Shown: positions 53,268 to 62,515, counted from the first letter of the stretch. The stretch is DNA of 64,000 nucleotides from Solibacillus sp. FSL H8-0523 (GCF_038051985.1 NZ_CP150291.1:3472001-3536000); one strand, 5' to 3'. Program-made: numbers and translations. Notes: a model not told the origin generated them from the letters alone.

Positions 53268-54890
53268 ATGGCAACTGAAGTTATCGAAAAGGCAACAAAA
53301 ACAATTAACGTATTTATTGCAGATCCACTTAGTGAAGATGGGATTTTTCCATTACGTCAGGAAACTGAATTAAACTTAAACGTTATTATCGATACAGGTC
53401 TTGCTCCTGAAGAATTAATCGCAAAAATCGCGGACGTTGAAGTATTATTAGTTCGTTCTCAAACAACAGTAACGCGCGAAGTAATCGAAGCAGCAAAAAA
53501 CTTAAAATTAATCGGTCGTGCTGGCGTAGGTGTAGATAACATCGACTTAACAGCTGCAACTGAGCACGGTATTATCGTAGTAAACGCACCAGATGGTAAC
53601 ACAAACTCTGCTGCTGAACATACAATCGCCATGATGACATCTTTAGCTCGTTACATTCCACAAGCCTTCAACACACTGAAAAACGGTAAATGGGACCGTA
53701 AATCATATGTTGGGGTTGAGTTAAAAAATAAAACATTAGGCGTAATCGGCATGGGCCGAATCGGTGCAGAAGTTGCTTACCGTGCAAAAGGTCAACGTAT
53801 GAACGTTATCGCATATGACCCATTCTTAACTGAAGAGCGCGCAAAAGAGCTTGGCGTAACAAAAGGTACAGTGGATGAAGTTTGTGCAGCTGCTGAATTC
53901 ATCACAGTGCATACGCCTCTATTACCTGAAACACGTAACATCATTAACAAAGAGCGCTTTGCAATTATGAAAGACGGCGTTCGCATTATTAACTGTGCTC
54001 GCGGTGGTATTATTAACGAAGATGATTTATATGACGCAATCGTAGAAGGTAAAGTCGCTGGCGCAGCACTTGACGTATTCATTGAAGAGCCTGCAACAGA
54101 TCACAAATTACTAACGTTACCACAAGTGATCGCAACACCTCACTTAGGTGCATCTACAGTAGAAGCACAAGAATCAGTTGCTGTTGACGTATCAAACGAC
54201 ATCATTAAATTCTATAAAACAGGTACCGTAACAAACCCAGTAAACATGCCTTCAATTCCAAAAGAAAAGCTTGCACAAGTAGAGCCATTCTTTGCATTAG
54301 CTGAAAAGCTTGGTAAATTCTTAATCCAAGTAACAGAAGAAAGCATTCAACAATTAAACATCTCTTACGCGGGTGAAGTTGCAAACTTTGACGTTCGTCC
54401 ATTAACAGCAAACGCTATTAAAGGCTTACTATCTACAAACCACGGTTCTCACGTAAACGATGTAAACGCACGTTACTTAGCTGAGCGTATCGGTATGCAA
54501 ATTAACGAGCATAAAACAACAACTGCAAAAGGCTTCACAAACTTAATTACAGTTGAAATCGTAACAGAAACTGAAAAACATACAGTTGCTGGTACATTAT
54601 TAAACGGCCTTGGCGCACGTATCGTAAAAGTAGAAGGCTTCGTTGTAGACGTAATTCCAAACGGCAACCTACTTTACATTAAAAACCAAGACAAACCAGG
54701 TTCAATCGGTCGCGTAGCAACAAAATTAGCAGAAAAAGAAATCAATATCGCAACGATGCAAGTAGGTCGTGATCAAGTTGGTGGTTCTGCTGTTATGATG
54801 CTTGTAGTGGATAATGAAGTAACAACGGAAGATTTAATTTATGTAGCACAACTTGAAAATATCGATGAAGTAAAAGCTATTTCTCTATAA
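53268..54890 (+). CDS. serA: D-3-phosphoglycerate dehydrogenase SerA
   Basis: This NAD enzyme oxidises 3-phosphoglycerate to 3-phosphohydroxypyruvate, the first step of serine synthesis. In order it has a substrate domain, the Rossmann NAD domain ([16 protein letters not shown] near residue 145), catalytic His in TPHLGAST, an intervening ASB domain (about 320-450), and a C-terminal ACT domain ([20 protein letters not shown]). I use ATG 53268 ([11 protein letters not shown]), which has AAGGGAGAG upstream; the longer frame to 53241 lacks a site. Length is 540 residues. The serine T-box lies upstream. Confidence 0.96.
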   Translation: MATEVIEKATKTINVFIADPLSEDGIFPLRQETELNLNVIIDTGLAPEELIAKIADVEVLLVRSQTTVTREVIEAAKNLKLIGRAGVGVDNIDLTAATEHGIIVVNAPDGNTNSAAEHTIAMMTSLARYIPQAFNTLKNGKWDRKSYVGVELKNKTLGVIGMGRIGAEVAYRAKGQRMNVIAYDPFLTEERAKELGVTKGTVDEVCAAAEFITVHTPLLPETRNIINKERFAIMKDGVRIINCARGGIINEDDLYDAIVEGKVAGAALDVFIEEPATDHKLLTLPQVIATPHLGASTVEAQESVAVDVSNDIIKFYKTGTVTNPVNMPSIPKEKLAQVEPFFALAEKLGKFLIQVTEESIQQLNISYAGEVANFDVRPLTANAIKGLLSTNHGSHVNDVNARYLAERIGMQINEHKTTTAKGFTNLITVEIVTETEKHTVAGTLLNGLGARIVKVEGFVVDVIPNGNLLYIKNQDKPGSIGRVATKLAEKEINIATMQVGRDQVGGSAVMMLVVDNEVTTEDLIYVAQLENIDEVKAISL

Positions 54891-54900
54891 TTTCACCTTC

Positions 54901-54941
54901 AATACGGATAAGCGCATTATGCAGCTTATCCGTATTTTTTT
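54901..54941 (+). terminator. Terminator after serA
   Basis: AATACGGATAAGC pairs with GCTTATCCGTATT, followed by a T run. Confidence 0.85.
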
Positions 54942-55115
54942 ACCAGTAAAATTAACTATTTTACACACGAATTCTACTCATTAATAATCCCAGTTGTAGT
55001 TCTTAATAAGGATTTATTTTACTTTCATTCAAGTTTTGTACAGTGAATTGTATACTAGACATATCAAGAAAAATTTTGACAATTCTAACGAAACTTATGC
55101 AAAGGAATTTTCTAT

Positions 55116-56366
55116 ATGAAAAAAACAATAATGCGATGTTTTATGACGCTTTGCTTCGGGTTTGTGCTTTTCTTTTTACCGCAACATTCAACAGCCTCAC
55201 CTACTGCTGACATCAAGTTCACGCTTGAGGCGAGCGAGTTACTTGATGAGTCTTTCCAGTACGTTTTGACAGAATTACCGAAACACGCACCAGTTACCGT
55301 GTTAGCCGTGCAAGACGACTGGCTTAAAGTGCAATTCAAAACACAAGTTGGCTACATTAAAAGCGACCAGCTCACAATCCTTCCACCTCAATACATGCTC
55401 GTACAAGCAAAAAGTGCGCCACTTGTTCACGTGACGGATTTACAGCAAAGTGAGGGACGTGGCAAGCTCCATTTAAACAGTATCGTTGAGGTGTATCCAA
55501 CAGATTCAAAAAATTTCGTTTTCGTACGCTACGGTCACCTAGCAGGCTATGTGAACAAACATCTACTTGTTCAACCAAAAGTCAAATTAATGACAGTAAA
55601 AGATCCAAAGGGTGTTGTCGTACGTTCTACTGCAAGTCCATCTGGTCCGGTCATTGGGCAACTTCCAGCCAAATCTGAAGTAAAGATGCTAACGACCCTA
55701 GTAGGTTGGGCATTTGTTACGACCGACAAACTATCAGGCTATGTGTTAGCAAGTAGCTTAATACCGGCAAAAGAAAAACCAGCTACTACAAAACCTACTA
55801 GTTCAACGAAAGTAAAAAAAATAGCGCTCACTTTTGATGATGGACCACATGCAAAAGTAACGCCGCAAATTTTAAAAATACTAGAGAAATACGATGCAAA
55901 AGCAACGTTTTTCGTTGTCGGAAATGAAGTAAAAAAGAATCCGAAAGTGCTACAAGCCGTTGCTGATGCAGGTCACGAAATCGGTAATCACACGTTTAAT
56001 CATGCAAAACTAACAACTTTGTCAGCAAGAAAAATAAAGCTACAAATTGACTCCACTGACGCGGCGATTAAAGCAGTCATTGGGCAAAACGCTACTGTAT
56101 TTCGTCCACCATATGGTGCTCTTAATAAAACCGTATCGAATCAATTAAAAGTACCGAGTGTGCTATGGACAATTGATACATTAGATTGGAAGCATCGCGA
56201 TCCAAAGCAAACATTAGCATCGGTACAAAAAAACGCGAAAAACGGCAGTATTGTTTTACTACACGATATCCACCAAACAACAGCCGATGCATTAGAGCCT
56301 ATTTTAGCGTTGCTGGAAAAGCAGGGCTATGAATTTGTAACTGTATCGGAAATTTTAAAGAAATAA
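55116..56366 (+). CDS. Secreted polysaccharide deacetylase with SH3b domains
   Basis: This exported enzyme has a signal peptide (about residues 1-28, ending near STA-SPTA) and three bacterial SH3-like wall-binding segments (about 30-90, 95-150 and 160-215). A Lys/Thr-rich linker follows. The NodB deacetylase domain has the metal Asp pair in LTFDDGPH near residue 243, HTFNH near 290, RPPYGAL near 331 and the C-terminal LLHDIHQ. It probably deacetylates peptidoglycan or a wall polymer. AAAGGAA precedes the ATG. It is monocistronic, downstream of serA. Confidence 0.9.
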   Translation: MKKTIMRCFMTLCFGFVLFFLPQHSTASPTADIKFTLEASELLDESFQYVLTELPKHAPVTVLAVQDDWLKVQFKTQVGYIKSDQLTILPPQYMLVQAKSAPLVHVTDLQQSEGRGKLHLNSIVEVYPTDSKNFVFVRYGHLAGYVNKHLLVQPKVKLMTVKDPKGVVVRSTASPSGPVIGQLPAKSEVKMLTTLVGWAFVTTDKLSGYVLASSLIPAKEKPATTKPTSSTKVKKIALTFDDGPHAKVTPQILKILEKYDAKATFFVVGNEVKKNPKVLQAVADAGHEIGNHTFNHAKLTTLSARKIKLQIDSTDAAIKAVIGQNATVFRPPYGALNKTVSNQLKVPSVLWTIDTLDWKHRDPKQTLASVQKNAKNGSIVLLHDIHQTTADALEPILALLEKQGYEFVTVSEILKK

Positions 56367-56412
56367 AAAAAGTTCCATGATTCGTACTTGATTACGAATC
56401 GTGGAACTTTTT
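56365..56412. terminator. Bidirectional terminator
   Basis: AAAAAGTTCCA-GATTCGT pairs with ACGAATC-TGGAACTTTTT between convergent genes. Confidence 0.85.
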
Positions 56413-56776
56413 AATTAAAGGACTTTAAATTTAAAAATGTTAGTGTTTCTGAATCCATTGCAAAATCTAGTGTGCTCGCCACTTCAATACCTTGCGTCAT
56501 ACTTACAACCGCTACAGTTACTGCCGCTAACGTTGCCCCTACCGCAATAAACCCTGATAACAGGCGATGGGCTTTTTGCATTTCCACATTGGATTGTTTT
56601 ACATCTTTTTTACGCACAAGCTTGAAAAATCGTTCGTGCTGATGAGGCATCGATAACACATGGGCACACGCTAAGCAGAGTTGGGCACTATGACGTGCGA
56701 TCACTACAAAATCTACCTGTACATATTCAGTTGTACGTCCGCAGTTTTCACAGCGGCATGCTCCATTGTTATCCAT
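56411..56776 (-). CDS. Uncharacterised protein with cysteine cluster and one membrane helix
   Basis: I do not recognise this 121-residue protein. The N terminus has cysteines arranged CRCENC near residues 8-13 and CLAC near residue 34, spaced like a zinc ribbon. A basic helical stretch and one hydrophobic helix (about 69-92, SGFIAVGATLAAVTVAVVSM) follow, with a short tail. The ATG at 56776 lies eight bases after GAGG; an upstream in-frame ATG has no site. It is monocistronic. An anchored zinc-ribbon adaptor is one possibility. Confidence 0.72.
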   Translation of the reverse strand: MDNNGACRCENCGRTTEYVQVDFVVIARHSAQLCLACAHVLSMPHQHERFFKLVRKKDVKQSNVEMQKAHRLLSGFIAVGATLAAVTVAVVSMTQGIEVASTLDFAMDSETLTFLNLKSFN

Positions 56777-56867
56777 AAGAACAACCTCTTTCATTGTATT
56801 TGTATAGCCAGTATATCATAAATTTTTAGAAAATTCTCTATTTTAAAGTCATTATTCTAGAAAACTA

Positions 56868-56896
56868 AAAAACGCATAGAAATCCATGCGTTTTTA
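56868..56896 (-). terminator. Terminator after the HAD hydrolase gene
   Basis: AAAAACGCAT pairs with ATGCGTTTTT around a nine-base loop. Confidence 0.8.
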
Positions 56897-56900
56897 GCAT

Positions 56901-57689
56901 TTATAATGTTTGAACGAGCTTTAGAAATTCGGTTAATGACGTCACTTCATACGTCGGTGTCACATCTGGATTTTGTGGCTTGTCTTCCCGGTTAATCCAT
57001 ACATTGCGCATATTCACGCGAGATGAACCTAAAATATCCGTCATTAAATTATCGCCAACCATAATCCCATCGTCTTTTGTAACATTGGCCTTTTCCATTA
57101 CAAACTCAAAAATGGACGCGTCTGGTTTTCCTTTACCAAAGTCGCCTGAAATAATAATGTGATCAAAGTACGGTACGATTTCGGGTGTGATTTCTAATTT
57201 TAATTTTTGTAGGCTTGGTGCACCATTTGTTAATAAGACAAGCTGATACTTGCCTTTTAGTTCATCTAAAACGGCAAAGGTATCCTCGTAGAAGAACGGT
57301 GCTTTTTTACGCTCTGCCACAAAGCGCTCTCCCAGTTCTGCGCCAAATGTAGCATCGTCTACACCAAGCGCGGCTAAACCATTCGTCCAAGATTGTGCAC
57401 GGTAGCCCGGTACGATTTCCTTCATTTTTTGGAACTGTGGGGTAGGGTCATCAAATGTACCCCATAAACCTTCAAACGGGTTAATCCCAATTAACACTGT
57501 GTAATCATACGTTTCGTAGCTTTCATATAATGTACGTGCAGCTTTACGCACTTCGTCTTCAAGCTGTACAGCGTCTACGTTTTTCACTGAGCTTGCATAA
57601 GCACATGTTTTTTCAAATGCTGTTTTTACGGATTTTTGATCGTATAGCAGTGTATCATCTAAATCGAAAATAATTGTTTTAATTGCCAT
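56901..57689 (-). CDS. HAD-superfamily hydrolase (YjjG/YfnB-like)
   Basis: This 262-residue HAD subfamily IA phosphatase has motif I IIFDLDDTLL at residues 6-15, motif II LLTNGAPSLQK near 155, and motif III/IV GKGKPDASIF with MVGDNLMTDILG near 217. A helical cap lies at residues 20-115. The closest named relatives are noncanonical pyrimidine nucleotidases (YjjG) and YfnB. The substrate cannot be assigned. AGGAG precedes the ATG. It stands alone with repeat copy F upstream. Confidence 0.87.
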   Translation of the reverse strand: MAIKTIIFDLDDTLLYDQKSVKTAFEKTCAYASSVKNVDAVQLEDEVRKAARTLYESYETYDYTVLIGINPFEGLWGTFDDPTPQFQKMKEIVPGYRAQSWTNGLAALGVDDATFGAELGERFVAERKKAPFFYEDTFAVLDELKGKYQLVLLTNGAPSLQKLKLEITPEIVPYFDHIIISGDFGKGKPDASIFEFVMEKANVTKDDGIMVGDNLMTDILGSSRVNMRNVWINREDKPQNPDVTPTYEVTSLTEFLKLVQTL

Positions 57690-57792
57690 GAATTTTGCTC
57701 CTAAACTTTAATTATGTACACTCTTATTTTATCATAATAAAGCATGTTATTTTTGATTCATTTTGACTTTTCTAAAAATTAAATATAAGATC

Positions 57793-58174
57793 CTCACCAT
57801 AAGTTGGGGATGACAGATATTTCTACTTGCGTCCCCTCTGCTACGCTACAGGGGAAACGCGTTGAAGCAAGATGATTTTAAGCTCGTGTCCGTTGTACTG
57901 CGTTCCGGGGCAGGCTTTCCGGGCGGCGTGGCTCCAACTAACTTTTGATGCCTCTGACGGCGGCATCAAAAGTGGATTTTCCGCGCACGCTTAATCGCCA
58001 AGGAGTCCGCCCCTGCACTCCGCACAACTCTATTCGTTGAAACAAGTGTTTATGTAGCTCACCCTTCGCTCCGCGTCACTCTGCTTCAGAAGCAAGTCGT
58101 GCTCATGCCGCAGCCCGCCAATCAATACAGTAAAACTTTATTAGAAACCGCAACCCCATGTTACGGTGATGAAC
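57793..58174 (+). repeat. Composite intergenic repeat, copy F
   Basis: Terminal boxes lie at both ends (57793-57813 and 58154-58174). The core hairpin has arms ACTTTTGATGCC (57941-57952) and GGCATCAAAAGT (57962-57973). The spacer, the GC-rich module and the left arm of the second hairpin are missing; only its right arm (CATGCCGCAGCCCGCCAATC, 58104-58123) remains. The copy thus has an internal deletion of roughly 280 bp relative to copy B. It lies between the HAD hydrolase and DUF3006 genes. Confidence 0.88.
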
Positions 58175-58183
58175 CTATAAAGA

Positions 58184-58224
58184 AAGCACAGAAAACTCGC
58201 TTAACGTTTTCAGTGCTTTTTCAT
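58184..58224 (-). terminator. Terminator after the DUF3006 gene
   Basis: AAAGCAC-AAAAC pairs with GTTTT-GTGCTTT, T-rich on the minus-strand side. Confidence 0.75.
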
Positions 58225-58229
58225 TCGAA

Positions 58230-58481
58230 CTATTTATTCTTCTCACGCAACTGTTGCATTAAATTAGCGATGCGGTCTTTTTGGCTAACGGTCTCTTCGT
58301 TTAATACTGTTATCTCGTACGTACGCCCGTTATCGTTAATCGATACGATGTCACCTTGCTTCACTTCAATTGCTAAATCTGTGCGGTGAATGAGGAGTTG
58401 CTGTGTTTCTTCTGGGCGCTGTAAAAAAATCGCGTAATCCCCTTCAAAACGATCTAATGTATATTTTTTATGGTAGCTCAC
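58230..58481 (-). CDS. DUF3006 family protein
   Basis: This small protein of 83 residues resembles DUF3006: it opens with YTLDRFEGDYAIFL, then an SH3-like beta segment (VKQGDIVSINDNGRTYEITV) and a short C-terminal helix. The start is GTG 58481, eight bases after GGGGGA, overlapping the preceding MBL-fold gene by 14 bases. DUF3006 proteins often accompany ComEC-type MBL hydrolases, as here. The function is unknown; coupling suggests that it acts with the hydrolase. Confidence 0.82.
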   Translation of the reverse strand: MSYHKKYTLDRFEGDYAIFLQRPEETQQLLIHRTDLAIEVKQGDIVSINDNGRTYEITVLNEETVSQKDRIANLMQQLREKNK

Positions 58482-59655
58482 TAACGATGTCCCCCTTCGC
58501 ATTTTTCAACTGTGCCGGATCCCCTGAGTTTAACCAAATTTGCTTTTTCGTCCATTCCAGTGAATTGCCCCTCGATTTTGCTTCACTACCACTCGTCACA
58601 TAAATGATTTTACCCGGTGCTAAATTTACATTCGGGAAGTTGTATACTTGATTGCCTTCTACCGAAATTAATTGCCAGCCTTGTAAATTAACCGCTTCGT
58701 TACTGTTATTTTTAATCGCTACGATTTCAGCCTGTAAATCTAGACTCACTAATTCCACCTTACCTGACTTTGGTGGTGTAATCGAGCTTGTTGCGCCAAT
58801 TCCTGTCCACGGCTTCGCGTTAATATCATACGTTACACCATCTGTCTTCACCACAATCATCCCTGATTCTGCCGTCCCGTAAATCTCACTACCGACTTGC
58901 GTTACTGCATCAACCACTTCTGCGTGGGGATGACCGTATTTATTGTCCTGACCATAGCTTAAAATCGTTGCAAGTGGACGCACTGCTTGAATAAATGGCA
59001 GTGAGCTGCTCGTATTCGAACCGTGATGCCCTGCTTTTAAAATCGTTGCTTCTACGTCTACCCCGTCTTGTATAAGCTGTTCTTCAATCGCATGCCCCGC
59101 ATCACCCATTAATAAAAATGAAATATTTTGATAGGCTACACGTAATACAATGGATGCCTCGTTATTATCTGAGGCGTTTTCATCGCTTGCGACTACATCG
59201 ACTAGTACTGTAGGATCAAGTGCCAATGTGTCACCTGCTTTTGGTACCGTATAACGAATATTTTTGTCATTTATTAATGTCAGCATTTCCTCGTACGTTT
59301 GTGAAGTATGTACTTTTCCTGAATCGATAAACTCTTTTATTGAAATCGAATTTAGTACTGCAATTAGCCCACCAATGTGATCAGCATCGGGGTGTGTGGC
59401 TACAACATAATCGAGCTTCGTTACACCTTGTGTACGTAAATAGTCGACCACGGTTTTCCCCGCGCTTTTTACACCGCCGTCAATGAGCATGGTCTTTCCG
59501 TTTGGGGCTTTAATTAAAATCGAATCCCCTTGCCCAACATCAATAAAGTGTACCGACATTTCTTTTCCTGCTACTGCCGGAGTTGTTTCTGTTACTTCTG
59601 TACAGCCCGTTAATACAAGCAGCATTGCTACTAAAAGCCCTATTAATCTTTTCAT
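58468..59655 (-). CDS. ComEC/Rec2-like MBL-fold lipoprotein with lamin-tail domain
   Basis: This exported 395-residue protein has lipobox LTGC with Cys18. The metallo-beta-lactamase domain (about residues 33-280) matches the soluble domain of ComEC: FIDVGQGDS, metal site THPDADHIGG near residue 85, LLMGDAG near 182 and KAGHHGS near 206. A C-terminal lamin-tail-like domain (about 295-395, VEIVAIKNNSNEAVNLQGW type) follows. Such proteins are predicted extracellular nucleases or phosphodiesterases. AAAAGGGA precedes the ATG. It is coupled to DUF3006. Confidence 0.88.
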   Translation of the reverse strand: MKRLIGLLVAMLLVLTGCTEVTETTPAVAGKEMSVHFIDVGQGDSILIKAPNGKTMLIDGGVKSAGKTVVDYLRTQGVTKLDYVVATHPDADHIGGLIAVLNSISIKEFIDSGKVHTSQTYEEMLTLINDKNIRYTVPKAGDTLALDPTVLVDVVASDENASDNNEASIVLRVAYQNISFLLMGDAGHAIEEQLIQDGVDVEATILKAGHHGSNTSSSLPFIQAVRPLATILSYGQDNKYGHPHAEVVDAVTQVGSEIYGTAESGMIVVKTDGVTYDINAKPWTGIGATSSITPPKSGKVELVSLDLQAEIVAIKNNSNEAVNLQGWQLISVEGNQVYNFPNVNLAPGKIIYVTSGSEAKSRGNSLEWTKKQIWLNSGDPAQLKNAKGDIVSELP

Positions 59656-59815
59656 TTTGCCAATCCCTTTTTAGTTTTTCTATTCTTTAGTGTACACAAC
59701 ATTTGGCTAAATAAAAATGAAAAAAGGACCGACATGTATAAAGCATCGTCTGCCTGTTTCATCCGATGTTCGACCGTGATAAACTGCTTGAATGGGCGTT
59801 ACAGTCGCGCACAGA

Positions 59816-59845
59816 AAAAAGGAATGCTACCGAGGTAACATTCCC
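59816..59845 (-). terminator. Terminator after hemZ
   Basis: GGAATGTTACC pairs with GGTAGCATTCC with one mismatch, followed by a T run on the minus strand. Confidence 0.8.
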
Positions 59846-59858
59846 TGTTTACATATGA

Positions 59859-61364
59859 TTATGATGAATACAGCTCATCTAAAATTTTTATTTTCTTAGC
59901 AATTGCCTCTTCAAACGTCATAATGTACGCCGCCGGATCTTTTGGATTGTGGAATTGCGTAATTTTGCCCGTTTCCGGGTGCACAAATTTCGACGATGCT
60001 CCGCAACCAATACCTAAAATCGTTTGGACTTCTTCCATAATAACGATGTTGTAAATCGATTCTTCATTTGGCTTACAGTAGCCGACATTTTCTAAGTTCC
60101 CTAAAATATTTTTTTGACGATATAAGTAGTATGGGACATAGCCATTTTCAGCTGTCCAGTCCGTCGCCATTTGCATCATTTGTGCCACAGTATCACGGTC
60201 TGCTACTTTATATTTATCTTTATTACGCGTCATTTCCGATGCACGCTTAAAGCTCAGTGTATGCACCGTTAAGCTTTCTGGCTGCATTTTTGCTGATTCC
60301 TCTAATGAATGCTGAAATTCCTCGATGCCTTCATTTGGTAAACCAATAATTAAGTCCATATTAATGTTGTTCATGCCTGAATTACGTGACAGCCAGAACT
60401 TTTCAATCGTTTCTTCTACAGTATGGTGACGGCCAATTGCTTTTAATGTTTCTTGTGTGTAGCTTTGTGGGTTAACCGAAATACGGTCAATGCCCCATTT
60501 TTTCAGCACTTCAATTTTTTCTGGTGTAATCGTATCTGGGCGACCTGCCTCCACCGTAATCTCACGAATCGATTCGGGATTTGGGAATGCATCAAACATC
60601 GTTTTATAAAGGGCATCCATTTCATGCGCCTCAATTGATGTTGGTGTACCCCCACCCCAATAAATTGACGTAATGCGCATGTTTTTCTTCGTTAACCATT
60701 TACCCATCTCTTGTAATTCAATGTGTAGCCCGTCGATAAACTTGTCCACGCGACCTGCTTTGCGATTCGATTGAATGGCATACGCGGGGAATGTACAGTA
60801 CGCACACATTGTTGGACAGAATGGTACACCAATGTAAATCGAAATTTCACGTCCAAGCTCATCTAAATCAGGAATAATCATCAGTTGACGTTCCACAATG
60901 GCTTTCATAAGCGCAATTTTTTGATCCGAAATACGGAAATCCTCTTTTAAAATCGTCGCAATTTCTGCATCTGTTTTCCCAGCTTTACGGTAGTTATGAT
61001 ATAGCTTTGTTGGGCGAACGCCTGTTAAAATCCCCCACTGCTGTGTCATGCCTGAATATTGTTCCAGTACATCGAGCATCACGTGAGATAACGCACGCTT
61101 CAGACGAATATTTTGCTCTTTTTCCGTCCCCTCTGTCGCATAAGCTATTGAATAATTGCTCGTGTATGTCTCGTTCTCAACAGTTAGTTTGGCTGTAGTT
61201 TGAACCGTAAACGTTTCATCAATCGAATGCTCGAACGCCATTAGCATATCCGCGCCGTCTTGTTCGATTTGGATAACTGAATCCTCATAAAACAAATTCG
61301 CAATATGATTTAATACGCGCGTCCAGTCTTCTTTAAATTGTTGATTTATATGAATTGTTTTCAT
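59859..61364 (-). CDS. hemZ: Oxygen-independent coproporphyrinogen dehydrogenase HemZ
   Basis: This 501-residue radical-SAM protein of the HemN family has the Fe-S motif CPTMCAYC at residues 183-190 (C-x3-C-x2-C), WGGGTPTS near residue 240 and VNPQSYTQETLKAIGRHHT. The N-terminal 170 residues are the extension typical of HemZ. It was proposed to make protoporphyrinogen anaerobically; since haem in these bacteria goes through coproporphyrin, its actual role is uncertain. GAGAAGA precedes the ATG. Its place near yhaM and yheA matches the B. subtilis order. Confidence 0.9.
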   Translation of the reverse strand: MKTIHINQQFKEDWTRVLNHIANLFYEDSVIQIEQDGADMLMAFEHSIDETFTVQTTAKLTVENETYTSNYSIAYATEGTEKEQNIRLKRALSHVMLDVLEQYSGMTQQWGILTGVRPTKLYHNYRKAGKTDAEIATILKEDFRISDQKIALMKAIVERQLMIIPDLDELGREISIYIGVPFCPTMCAYCTFPAYAIQSNRKAGRVDKFIDGLHIELQEMGKWLTKKNMRITSIYWGGGTPTSIEAHEMDALYKTMFDAFPNPESIREITVEAGRPDTITPEKIEVLKKWGIDRISVNPQSYTQETLKAIGRHHTVEETIEKFWLSRNSGMNNINMDLIIGLPNEGIEEFQHSLEESAKMQPESLTVHTLSFKRASEMTRNKDKYKVADRDTVAQMMQMATDWTAENGYVPYYLYRQKNILGNLENVGYCKPNEESIYNIVIMEEVQTILGIGCGASSKFVHPETGKITQFHNPKDPAAYIMTFEEAIAKKIKILDELYSS

Positions 61365-61683
61365 TATTTCTTCTCTACTTTCCTATCTATTGAAAAACAT
61401 ATTGTCGATTATTTACTAAATACAAAATCCATCTCATTGTATCAAAAAATGAAATGGAATAAAGGAATCGTGCTTATTTTCAGTGGAAAAATTATTAAAA
61501 AAATAATTTTATTTTAACTTAATTTTAACCTTACAAAGATATAATTTAGTTACATCATAAGGAATGGAAATGATTATCCATTATCCGTTCACGCGATTGT
61601 TAAAAATTAACTATAAACATTAGACTTAGTTGACAGAATATTTTATACTTTCAATGAGTCGACGTTATATGGAGGTGGAAAGG
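61365..61683. other. Intergenic region between hemZ and the 61.7 kb gene
   Basis: This is a divergent, AT-rich region. TATAAT at 61540-61545 on the plus strand is a probable -10 for the rightward gene. A Fur-like AATGATTATCCATTATC lies near 61568-61584, one base off the hexamer register. No other structure or gene is seen. Confidence 0.45.
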
Positions 61684-62055
61684 TTGATTATTTCGCAAAA
61701 ATTAACATCAGAAAATTTTACGACAATTGTAAATCAATTATTTATCAACATTCATAAGTTTGATTTAAATCGCTGCGACGAACGTACATTTTACATTACA
61801 ATCAATGTGTCTTATGCGAACCATTCAACGACCTGTGATTTAATTTTTTTAGTGGATCGGGATGAATTATTCGGGGCCATTTCGTTAAATAATCTTTACG
61901 AAAACGTACAACGCTTCTTTTCCCAGCATTTTAACTACCAATTACTGTACACAGACGAAATGCACATCGCAAAGCTGGCGACAAAGCATCCTCATTTTTC
62001 AGATAGCATTCGACTATACACACAAAAATTTCCTAAGCATTCCGTTGCATTGTAA
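61684..62055 (+). CDS. Uncharacterised soluble protein
   Basis: I do not recognise this protein of 123 residues. The start TTG 61684 (LIISQKLTSENF) follows GGAGGTG by about six bases; the longer frame to 61630 has no ribosome site. It alternates hydrophobic and polar residues (TFYITINVSYANHSTTCDLIFLVD), suggesting a beta-sheet core flanked by helices, with no signal peptide or membrane helix. It is divergent from hemZ and followed by a terminator. Confidence 0.72.
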   Translation: MIISQKLTSENFTTIVNQLFINIHKFDLNRCDERTFYITINVSYANHSTTCDLIFLVDRDELFGAISLNNLYENVQRFFSQHFNYQLLYTDEMHIAKLATKHPHFSDSIRLYTQKFPKHSVAL

Positions 62056-62083
62056 AAGGCTCACACAAATGTGTGAGCCTTTA
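62056..62083. terminator. Terminator after the 61.7 kb gene
   Basis: AAAGGCTCACAC pairs perfectly with GTGTGAGCCTTT around four bases. Confidence 0.85.
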
Positions 62084-62148
62084 GTTATTAATTGCGTCCT
62101 AGTTGCTCAAACTTTTCGTAGTTTGATCACTCTTTCACGCAATAAATC

Positions 62149-62493
62149 TTATAATTCGTCGTATAACGCTTGGATTGGTTGTGTAATAATACGGTTTACT
62201 TCTTGAATCACTGTGCTTAACGCCATTTCAGCTTCTAGCATAGCTAAAATCTTCATGTCTTGTTGCGCTAATTGTGCTGTTTTTTGTAGGTATACATACT
62301 CTTCTTCTGTAAGCTCTTCACCAGCTGTTTGCTTTTCTTGAAACTTCATTTGTACATCACGGAAGTTTGTGAATAATGTTTTTGATTCTTCGTCTTCACG
62401 TACCGCCTCTACCGCTTTTTGTAGATTGACGAATTCCTCTGTTTTACGGAATGTTGCTTGAAGCTTGTTAATATCATCATAAATGTTGATCAC
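62149..62493 (-). CDS. yheA: YlbF/YmcA family protein YheA
   Basis: This 114-residue all-helical protein belongs to the YlbF/YmcA (DUF964) family: FRDVQMKFQEKQTAGEELTEEE in the middle and MEAEMALSTVIQEVNRII near the end are typical. Paralogues YlbF and YmcA, with YaaT, modulate RNase Y and Spo0A phosphorylation; YheA itself is uncharacterised. The start is GTG after AGGTAGGA. It lies 22 bp after yheB in a likely two-gene operon, as in B. subtilis. Confidence 0.9.
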   Translation of the reverse strand: MINIYDDINKLQATFRKTEEFVNLQKAVEAVREDEESKTLFTNFRDVQMKFQEKQTAGEELTEEEYVYLQKTAQLAQQDMKILAMLEAEMALSTVIQEVNRIITQPIQALYDEL

Positions 62494-62515
62494 TTGTATG
62501 TCCTACCTTCTTGTT

